Below are positions 32,247-38,790 of a stretch of 38,790 nucleotides of DNA, in pieces. Positions within the stretch are counted from its first letter, which is position 1; each line of letters opens with the position of its first letter. Location of the stretch: contig CAZCTM010000020.1 of the NCBI GenBank assembly GCA_964501925.1, positions 1 to 38,790 on the forward strand, given 5' to 3'. The DNA is from CAYLYU01 sp964501925. GTDB taxonomy: Bacteria; Pseudomonadota; Zetaproteobacteria; Mariprofundales; Mariprofundaceae. Made by a program: the position numbers and the translations under genes. The notes under the pieces are model-generated. The model searched no databases and was not told the DNA's origin. It saw only the letters and a list, made by a program, of their open reading frames with translations.

Positions 32247-33392
32247 TCAGAAGAAAGTGGAGACGGACAGCGCCAGCGCATATCGATTATCCCGATATAC
32301 ACCGTCAAAGATTGTACCGCCTGTAATCGTTCGATCTTGAAGAAAACTGTAGATGAAGGCCGCATCAAAGTGTGCGCCAAAGGCATCGCCACCCATACCC
32401 AAACTGAGCCTGTGCTGGTTTGCATCGGGAAGCCTGGGACTGAAGCCGACATCTCGGCTGGCTGCCTGATCGTAAGCATAGCCAAAACGGATCTGGCTGT
32501 TTTCCCTCCATGTCCAGCGAATGCCCGCAGCCAGGCCAAAGCTATTATCCATCTTCAACGGATTAAGCTGGCTGTTCAATGCCACAATGTTCAGATCTTT
32601 CATCTCTGACCAGCGCATCCAAGACCCGTCGATCTCGAACTTCAGGTTATCCAGTATATCGTAGGCCAGCCCGACACGGGCTTCGTCCGGCAGGCTGACA
32701 GCCACATGGGCCGAGCTGCTGACTGCGGCGCTATTGGATCCCGAAAGGGTCAGGGTGGGATTAAACCGATACATCGCACCCAATGACCAGCCCGGATAAA
32801 ACTTCCACAACAGGGAGCCATGCCCACCAAATGCTGCCCTGTCACTCCCACGGAACCGATTGGTGATCGAATCCATGTCGCCGGTTGCAAAAAACCAGTC
32901 CCCCCCCACTGCAAGTGCCAATCGACTGTCCAGCGCAAAAACGAGATCCGCGGAGGTGCGGAATGTTTTGAGTGTTGTTCGATTGGCCTGGCCACCAAAC
33001 ACTGTCGAATCCCACTGGTTGTCCATCATGAATGGCCGGTTCACGCCGAAACCAATCCCCCAGCGCCCATCCAGCGGCATCCAGCTCGCATAAAAATGGG
33101 TCAGGGCCGGTTCACCCCCCTGGTTGGATGCCACACCACTGGCCACCCTGGCCGAGGCGTTTCGATACGGAATGATACCACCGAGCATGAGACCAGCCCC
33201 CGGCTGCCAGGCAATCCCCGCAGGATTGTAAGCCATGGCTGAAGGATCATCTGCCTGGGCAGTAAAGGCGTTTGCCATGCCTAAGGCGGAGGCCGACTGG
33301 TCCTGAACGGCAAACCCGGCAGCATAACTCTGAGCGGTCATCATCCCCACGGCGACTGCCACCCCTATACCGATGATGCTTCTCTGTTTCAT
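32247..33392 (-). CDS. FadL/OmpP1-type outer-membrane transport protein
   Basis: 381 residues. Signal peptide about 1-25 (cut near SYAAG). The mature start GFAVQDQSASALGMANAFTAQADDPSA, split over residues 26-52, is the FadL family signature followed by MAYNPAGIAW. The rest alternates short polar turns and amphipathic strands, ending in Phe-Phe, as outer-membrane barrels do. The family admits hydrophobic compounds; the substrate here is unknown. ATG 33392 is preferred over an upstream TTG because AGGGG lies 7 nt before it. It is 20 nt after lolA. Confidence 0.92.
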   Translation of the reverse strand: MKQRSIIGIGVAVAVGMMTAQSYAAGFAVQDQSASALGMANAFTAQADDPSAMAYNPAGIAWQPGAGLMLGGIIPYRNASARVASGVASNQGGEPALTHFYASWMPLDGRWGIGFGVNRPFMMDNQWDSTVFGGQANRTTLKTFRTSADLVFALDSRLALAVGGDWFFATGDMDSITNRFRGSDRAAFGGHGSLLWKFYPGWSLGAMYRFNPTLTLSGSNSAAVSSSAHVAVSLPDEARVGLAYDILDNLKFEIDGSWMRWSEMKDLNIVALNSQLNPLKMDNSFGLAAGIRWTWRENSQIRFGYAYDQAASRDVGFSPRLPDANQHRLSLGMGGDAFGAHFDAAFIYSFLQDRTITGGTIFDGVYRDNRYALALSVSTFF

Positions 33393-33412
33393 GCCCAACC
33401 CCTGTTTCTCAA

Positions 33413-34060
33413 CTATTGCTCAACAATATCCACACCCGCAGGTACGTGGAAGACAAATTTGTCGGCCGACGGTGCCCTGAGGTTCCAGTGATCCAGTTCG
33501 ATCCGGTTGCGATTTCCAAGCACGTCCAAGGTCTCAACGGACGCGATCAGACCATCTGCCGACAAGCCAAGCCAGACCTTGGGACCATTTTTGATGTGTA
33601 CATAATACCGTTTGTGATCAGCATCTGACTTCAGCAGTTCAAGATCCTTCACCCCAAGCTGGCCGGCCAGAAGCTGCATCACGACGGGATCTACCTCTTC
33701 CAGATTATCGAGAATGCGAACCTGCATCAGATCGGGCTCATAATGCCAGAGTTTTTCGCCACTGCTGACGATAAGCTGCTCATATGGCTTGACGTACTGC
33801 CAGCGAAACCGGTTGGGAGGAAGGACGGCCAGGGTGCCGCTGTAATGCTGTTCTGTACCGTCACTGAAAATAATGGCCTGCTGAAAATGGCACGAAAAAC
33901 CGGGCAATCCAGATATGCGTGTGAGCACATCACGTAATTCCGGAGGCAACTGGGATGCCTTTGCACTTCCGGATGCGGCGGTCGGCAACAGTCCTATAAC
34001 GCCCATGATGACAATCGCACTGCAACGCCATGAGGCGATCCCTCCTGGCAGGGAGCTCAC
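33413..34060 (-). CDS. lolA: Outer-membrane lipoprotein carrier LolA
   Basis: 215 residues. Signal peptide (about 1-35), then the LolA fold: an open beta-barrel that ferries lipoproteins across the periplasm. Family marks are FSCHFQQAI near the N terminus, YSGTLAVLPPNRFRWQYVKPYEQLIVS, and LWHYEPDLMQV. The GTG start (34060) overlaps the ftsK stop (GTGA) and has GGGGAG 7 nt upstream within ftsK, so it is translationally coupled. The ftsK-lolA order is common in proteobacteria, usually followed by rarA, as here. Confidence 0.94.
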   Translation of the reverse strand: MSSLPGGIASWRCSAIVIMGVIGLLPTAASGSAKASQLPPELRDVLTRISGLPGFSCHFQQAIIFSDGTEQHYSGTLAVLPPNRFRWQYVKPYEQLIVSSGEKLWHYEPDLMQVRILDNLEEVDPVVMQLLAGQLGVKDLELLKSDADHKRYYVHIKNGPKVWLGLSADGLIASVETLDVLGNRNRIELDHWNLRAPSADKFVFHVPAGVDIVEQ

Positions 34061-36261
34061 TGCACCACTCCCCCGCCGTCCTCCAGCCGTTTTGCCAGCA
34101 CCTTCCTCATGCCGCCACTGCCCGGCACAGTCACCAGACCCTCCCGCTCCATGCGTTCAACCATGCGGCAGGCACGATTATAGCCAACGCGGAGATGACG
34201 CTGGACCATGGAAACGGACGCCTGCTTCTTCTGAATGACAAGGGCAACCGCCTCATCGTAACGTGGATCTTCATCTTCAGGGGCGTCGTTCAGCGACTCC
34301 TCATTCGGGGCCTCGAAAACCTCTTCGCGATAATCGGGCTTGCCCTGTTTTTTCAGGTGTTCCACGAGGGCACTTACCTCGGCATCGGAAACATAGGCGC
34401 CATGCACCCGCTTGATATGCCTGCCCCCACTTAAAAAGAGCATGTCCCCGTGGCCAAGGAGCTGCTCGGCACCCATCTGATCGAGAATGGTCCGTGAATC
34501 AACCCTGGCAGATACCTGAAAGGAGATCCGACTTGGAAGGTTGGCCTTGATCAGGCCCGTGATGACATCCACACTGGGACGCTGTGTAGCCAGAATAAGG
34601 TGAATGCCGGCGGCCCTCGCCTTTTGGGCCAGGCGGCAAATGGACTGTTCCACTTCCCTGCCAGCCACCATCATCAGATCGGCCAGCTCATCAATGATGA
34701 TGACAATATAGGGGAGCCGCTCAACACCCTCCCCTCCGAGCTCCGTCACCGTCCGATTATAGCCGGTCAGATTGCGAACCTTGGCCTCACTCATCAGTCG
34801 ATAGCGACGCTCCATTTCAAATACTGCCCAGGCAAGGGCCTTGGCTGCCTTATGAGGGTTGGTCACTACAGGTACAAGCAGATGGGGAATATCCTCGTAC
34901 ATCGAAAGTTCCAGCATCTTCGGATCCACCAGGATCAAACGCAGGTCCTGGGGTGTGAATTTCATCAGCAATGAATTGATCATGCTGTTCACGGATACCG
35001 ATTTGCCGGATCCGGTGGTGCCGGCGATGAGCAGATGGGGCATCTTGGCCAGATCCGCGACCTCGGGATTGCCCGCAATATCAACGCCAAGTGCCAGCGG
35101 CAAGGTGTGACGTTTATCCGCAAACTCCTTGCTTGCCAGCACATCGTGCATGAGAACCATCTCCCGTTCCTCATTGGGGATCTCAATACCAATCGCGTTC
35201 TTGCCCGGGATGTTTCCAGCAATACGGACACTTACGGCGGACATCGAACGAGCCAGATCATCCTGGAGGGCCACGATACGGCTGACCTTGGTACCGGGAG
35301 CGGGCTCAAACTCGAACTGGGTGACCACCGGCCCCGGACGCACCGCAACGACCTCTCCCTCAACACGATAGTCCAGAAGCTTCTTCTCAAGCATGCGGGC
35401 CATGGCCTGCAACGATTCCGCACTCCTGGCCCTGCTTCGGCCCCTGCCCGAAACAAACAGGTGCAGGCTGGGAAGCTTGAATCCGCTGCGGCTTGGTTCC
35501 ACAAGCCCCAGTTCGGTCTGTTGCTCCTGCCGCGCACGCCTGGATACGCTTATGGGCTTGGGAGCCGCCACCTCAGGATCAGATTTCAGGACCGGTCGCG
35601 GTTTTTCCGTCTTTCGCTGCCGGCGTTCCGATTTCCCCTCCAACCTAAGCTTTCTGTTGGCAAGACTGCCACGCATCCTGGCAATCCTTTGTCCCACCCA
35701 GCGGCAGCCACGTACGACACCCCGTTGCATCCAGCTTAACAGGCTCAGTAATGAAAGGCGGGAGGCAGCCACAAAACTGCTTAGGGTGAGGACCACCAGA
35801 AGCACATCCCGTCCAAGTGCATGCAAGGGCTTTTCCAGTCCCTCGGCCAGAAGGCTGCCAAGAGCGCCGCCTCCCCCTGCTGGAAGATTGGCCGGCATCA
35901 GGTAACTCAGCACGCGACCGGATTCGGAAAAGATATGCACCAGGGCGGACATGCCAAGCAGCGCAGGGATCCAGAACAGGGCTGTCACCCCTCCCAGCCA
36001 CGGGGTTTTGTCGTGCAGAATCCTCCATGCCATGGACAGCAGCAACATGGGTAAAACCCAGGCAATATACCCGAACAACTGGTAGAGAAAGTCAGAGACA
36101 TAAGCCCCTACCAACCCAATCTGGTTCTGAACCTCATTTGAAGTCACATGGTTGAATGAGGGATCGGAAGCCGAATAGCTGTACAAGGCCAATGAAAGCA
36201 TGACCACAAAGCCCGTCAAAAAAACAGCCAGGGCCTCCCGAATCAGCAAGCGCGTCTTCAT
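34057..36261 (-). CDS. ftsK: DNA translocase FtsK
   Basis: 734 residues. Four to five N-terminal membrane helices (about 10-172), a basic linker (about 180-300), then the RecA-like motor. Walker A GTTGSGKS is at 414-421 and Walker B IVIIIDELADLM about 100 residues further. The C-terminal gamma domain (about 670-734, with QRHLRVGYNRACRMVERME) reads KOPS-like sequences. It pumps chromosome termini during division. ATG 36261 is chosen for the family start; its ribosome site is weak, and it lies 4 nt after the RNase J stop. The linker is short compared with E. coli FtsK. Confidence 0.96.
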   Translation of the reverse strand: MKTRLLIREALAVFLTGFVVMLSLALYSYSASDPSFNHVTSNEVQNQIGLVGAYVSDFLYQLFGYIAWVLPMLLLSMAWRILHDKTPWLGGVTALFWIPALLGMSALVHIFSESGRVLSYLMPANLPAGGGGALGSLLAEGLEKPLHALGRDVLLVVLTLSSFVAASRLSLLSLLSWMQRGVVRGCRWVGQRIARMRGSLANRKLRLEGKSERRQRKTEKPRPVLKSDPEVAAPKPISVSRRARQEQQTELGLVEPSRSGFKLPSLHLFVSGRGRSRARSAESLQAMARMLEKKLLDYRVEGEVVAVRPGPVVTQFEFEPAPGTKVSRIVALQDDLARSMSAVSVRIAGNIPGKNAIGIEIPNEEREMVLMHDVLASKEFADKRHTLPLALGVDIAGNPEVADLAKMPHLLIAGTTGSGKSVSVNSMINSLLMKFTPQDLRLILVDPKMLELSMYEDIPHLLVPVVTNPHKAAKALAWAVFEMERRYRLMSEAKVRNLTGYNRTVTELGGEGVERLPYIVIIIDELADLMMVAGREVEQSICRLAQKARAAGIHLILATQRPSVDVITGLIKANLPSRISFQVSARVDSRTILDQMGAEQLLGHGDMLFLSGGRHIKRVHGAYVSDAEVSALVEHLKKQGKPDYREEVFEAPNEESLNDAPEDEDPRYDEAVALVIQKKQASVSMVQRHLRVGYNRACRMVERMEREGLVTVPGSGGMRKVLAKRLEDGGGVVQ

Positions 36262-36265
36262 CGGA

Positions 36266-37927
36266 TCAAATCTGCAACACGATGGGCAGCACCATCGGAC
36301 GTCTTCCGACAATCCGCTTACATATTCGCCTTAAGAGAATCCTGATTTCCTCCTTGGCCGCATCCGTATCTGCCAGAAGTTCCTGATCCCATGTGTCCAG
36401 TTGATCCTTGAGCTCGGCAGCAGCCTGCAGCAGCATATCCTCTCCCATTTCCGGCTGGATAAAACCCTTGGTGACCAGTTCCGGGGTGCCGATCACTTTC
36501 CCCTCCTGGCGACTTACTGCCACGATTGCTGTGACGATGCCTTCCTCGGCCAGCACCCTGCGATCACGCAGGATCAGGTCATCCACTTCATCCACCGAAC
36601 CGGCATCCACGTAGACCGCACCGGCAGGAAAAGATGGCCCCAGTCCGATCCCGTTTTCACTGACCTCGACACTCTGCCCATTCTCGGCAATGACGATATG
36701 CTGTTCCGGTATGCGCATGGACATTGCCAGATGCTTGTGCTCGATAAGATAGCGGTATTCACCGTGCACCGGATAGAAAAACTTCGGCCGGGTCAGCTGG
36801 ATCATGGTTTTGAGCTCATGTTCATGTGCATGACCTGAAACATGCAAAGGCGCCTGGCCGGCATGCAATACCCGTGCACCCCGCCTGTAGATGTGATTAA
36901 ACAGGCTGGAAATGGCATGTTCATTTCCCGGTATGGATGAGGACGAGAATACCACAAGGTCTCCCTTCATGAGTTTAAGGTTTGGAAACTGCCCTCTGGC
37001 AATCCGGGCCAGTGCAGCCCTGGGCTCTCCCTGCGAACCTGTCGCAATGACGAGAACCTGACTGGAGTGAAAGGAAGCCACATCCTTGACGGATATCATC
37101 TGATCCGGAGCAACCTGCAGGCGATTGAGGCTGAGTGCAACCCGCACATTCCTCTCAAGGCTGCGGCCTGCAAGTGCCACCTTGCGCCCACAGGATTGGG
37201 CGATATCAATAAGTTGCTGAATGCGAAACATGTTGGAAGAGAAGGTCGTTACCACAACCATCCCCTGGCAACTCAGGACCGCCTGTTTTAGATAAGGTCC
37301 GACACTGCGTTCAGAAGGGCCGCTTCCTTCACGAGTCGCGTTGGTTGAATCGGAAACCAGAAGCATGACACCACGATCGCCATAGGCGGCAAAGCGGTTC
37401 AGGTCCGTGATGCGTCCGTCCATCGGCGAGGGATCGATCTTGAAATCACCGGTATGAATCACTGTGCCCAGTGGCGTGTGAATGGCCAGAGAAACGGCAT
37501 CCATGATGCTGTGCGTCACGGGAACTGCCTCCAGCCGGAAAGGCCCAAACTGAATGGGCTGATCCTCACTGAACGGACGAAGATCCGCACCCGAAATGCC
37601 CGCATCTGCAAGCTTTCCTTCCACCAGGGCCAGCGTCATGCCCGTTCCATAAATTGGAACGGGGGTCAATTCCGGAAAGAGATAGGGCAATCCCCCAATA
37701 TGATCTTCATGACCATGGGTCAGAACAACGGCGTGCAAATGCAGGCCAAGGGCCTTCAGGGATGAAATATCCGGAATGACCACATCCACACCATATTGGC
37801 CAGGCGCAGGGAAACCGATACCGCAATCCACAATGAAGGCATCACTACCCCAAGCATAAACCATTATGTTTTTGCCAAATTCACCCACCCCCCCGAACGG
37901 GAAAAGACGCAGAGGATCCTGTTGCAT
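36266..37927 (-). CDS. rnj: Ribonuclease J
   Basis: 553 residues, a metallo-beta-lactamase/beta-CASP ribonuclease that degrades and matures RNA from the 5' end or internally. The zinc motif HGHEDHIGG is at 71-79, THSIMD and HTGDFKID follow, and the beta-CASP part has SGHAHEHEL and the late PVHGEYRYL. A C-terminal domain of about 110 residues completes it. ATG 37927 overlaps the pyrE stop (TAATG), so translation is coupled. RNase J is absent from most gammaproteobacteria, which argues for another proteobacterial class. Confidence 0.95.
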   Translation of the reverse strand: MQQDPLRLFPFGGVGEFGKNIMVYAWGSDAFIVDCGIGFPAPGQYGVDVVIPDISSLKALGLHLHAVVLTHGHEDHIGGLPYLFPELTPVPIYGTGMTLALVEGKLADAGISGADLRPFSEDQPIQFGPFRLEAVPVTHSIMDAVSLAIHTPLGTVIHTGDFKIDPSPMDGRITDLNRFAAYGDRGVMLLVSDSTNATREGSGPSERSVGPYLKQAVLSCQGMVVVTTFSSNMFRIQQLIDIAQSCGRKVALAGRSLERNVRVALSLNRLQVAPDQMISVKDVASFHSSQVLVIATGSQGEPRAALARIARGQFPNLKLMKGDLVVFSSSSIPGNEHAISSLFNHIYRRGARVLHAGQAPLHVSGHAHEHELKTMIQLTRPKFFYPVHGEYRYLIEHKHLAMSMRIPEQHIVIAENGQSVEVSENGIGLGPSFPAGAVYVDAGSVDEVDDLILRDRRVLAEEGIVTAIVAVSRQEGKVIGTPELVTKGFIQPEMGEDMLLQAAAELKDQLDTWDQELLADTDAAKEEIRILLRRICKRIVGRRPMVLPIVLQI

Positions 37928-38514
37928 TAACGCCGTTCCTGTCGACTGCCCGGTTTCACGGCAGGGAGAAGACCTTCGCGACACAGGGGACATTCTTCAG
38001 GCGAAAAAGTAGGTACATCCAGCTTCAGCAAGGCATCAAAAGGGACATCAAGCCTTTGATGATCCTGATTGGGGGCACGATCAACCAGGCAAACCACCTT
38101 GCGGGGAATGGCACCCTGGGCACGGATGACCTCCAGACACTCACGTACAGACCCGCCTGTCGTCATGACATCTTCCACCACCAGCACTCGTGCATGCCTT
38201 GGCAAGGAGAATCCCCTTCGCAAGCACATCTCTCCATCTTTCCGTTCGGTAAACAGAAAGGGCTTGTCGAGGGCACGGGCAACCTCATAACCAATAATCA
38301 GCCCACCAAGCGCCGGGGCGACCACGAAATCAACCTCTTTGCAATCCCTTTCGTCAACCAGTGCCCTTGCCAGGGCCTCTGCCTGCCTGGGGTGCATGAG
38401 CACCAGTGCGGACTGCAAATACCTTCCCGAATGACGGCCGCTGGAAAGGATAAAATGACCACTCAATAATGCCCCGGCATTTTCATACAAGGCTAAAATG
38501 TCTTTTTCCTGCAT
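37927..38514 (-). CDS. pyrE: Orotate phosphoribosyltransferase
   Basis: 195 residues. It makes orotidine monophosphate from orotate and PRPP in pyrimidine synthesis. The PRPP-binding motif VLVVEDVMTTGG is at 110-121. The N-terminal part reads GALLSGHFILSSGRHSGRYLQ and ALGGLIIGYEVARAL. The C terminus has a CPLC pair, as in the longer PyrE branch. ATG 38514 gives the family start; an upstream ATG at 38580 would add 22 poorly conserved residues. It heads the pyrE-rnj-ftsK-lolA-fadL-rarA-crcB run. Confidence 0.95.
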   Translation of the reverse strand: MQEKDILALYENAGALLSGHFILSSGRHSGRYLQSALVLMHPRQAEALARALVDERDCKEVDFVVAPALGGLIIGYEVARALDKPFLFTERKDGEMCLRRGFSLPRHARVLVVEDVMTTGGSVRECLEVIRAQGAIPRKVVCLVDRAPNQDHQRLDVPFDALLKLDVPTFSPEECPLCREGLLPAVKPGSRQERR

Positions 38515-38589
38515 GTCTGCGTAACCTTTAAGTCCAATTAACGTGTTCGATATTTGATCCGTTTGCCAGTGTACCAGCATATTCCATGC

Positions 38590-38739
38590 TCACAAACCAC
38601 TCCGACTCTCCTGTGGGAGAAGAATGTTCATTTCATCGGGGTTCAAATGTAATGCCCATCGGTCCAGCTTGAGAAGTGGGTAACTATCCAATTGTGCTTG
38701 AAAGTCAACGCATTGAGTGAGTGTGATGAAAAATGGCTG
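38590..38739 (-). pseudogene. Unassigned reading frame at window edge, possibly a gene remnant
   Basis: On the minus strand, 49 codons are open before the stop at 38590-38592. The frame has protein-like composition (LDSYPLLKLDRWALHLNPDE) but no ATG start. It is preceded by an in-frame TGA at 38740-38742, and the same frame is open again beyond that to the window end. It could be the decayed 3' end of an older gene or an insertion-sequence remnant. Nothing is recognised. Confidence 0.25.
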
Positions 38740-38790
38740 TCAGTAACACATAACCTGTCCTAAGTAGTAGCACGAGAGTTGTCCGGTTGA

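Noticed and set aside
1..38790. CRISPR arrays, rRNA or prophage modules
   Set aside because: No regularly spaced direct repeats, no rRNA-like sequence and no phage structural or integrase genes were seen.

Overview
The window looks like a chromosomal segment of a chemolithoautotrophic, aerobic or micro-aerobic Gram-negative proteobacterium. It carries a form II Rubisco with its activase genes and a CbbR regulator, an A-type cytochrome c oxidase locus with its own heme A pathway, LolA and a FadL-type porin (outer membrane), and RNase J next to FtsK. This mix fits Zetaproteobacteria (iron oxidisers) or a related marine lithoautotroph. That placement is inference, because no rRNA or other decisive taxonomic marker is present. 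Gene density is high and nearly all genes look intact.

Layout. 1-8000: Calvin-cycle genes on the minus strand (cbbM, cbbQ, partial cbbO) with divergent cbbR. A 4.6 kb block separates cbbM from cbbQO; it holds a RhlE-type helicase, a DUF6164 protein, darP and prfC. Both cbb control regions carry CTTATA/TATAAG hexamers, which suggests shared control by CbbR. 8.9-10.8 kb: small membrane proteins (two convergent paralogues, an EI24/CysZ-like protein, a DUF2007 protein). 10.9-16.5 kb: tldD-pmbA, a beta-carbonic anhydrase and gpmI. 16.6-17.5 kb: a lipoprotein-like cytochrome c and a third paralogue of the small membrane family. 17.61-17.76 kb: a 152-bp IS5-like miniature element built from five abutting hairpins, inserted at the stop codon of yajR.

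19.3-29.7 kb is a respiratory island. A full A2-type aa3 oxidase operon (ctaE-sco-ctaC-ctaD, then ctaB) lies beside a second, divergent heme-copper enzyme. The second enzyme is a 462-residue subunit I in which the usual Cu-B His-His pair reads His-Glu, a separate short CuA subunit II, an adjacent b561-type cytochrome and a membrane-anchored GyrI-like protein. Heme A synthase (ctaA) is translationally coupled to this unusual subunit I. A three-half-site operator and a partial FNR-like site lie upstream of the oxidase operon. This second enzyme, which resembles NO-reductase-like branches of the superfamily, is the best candidate for something under-described.

30-38.5 kb is housekeeping: a CBS-pair protein, then pyrE-rnj-ftsK-lolA-fadL-rarA-crcB tightly packed on the minus strand. 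The last 200 bp hold an unassigned, possibly decayed reading frame.
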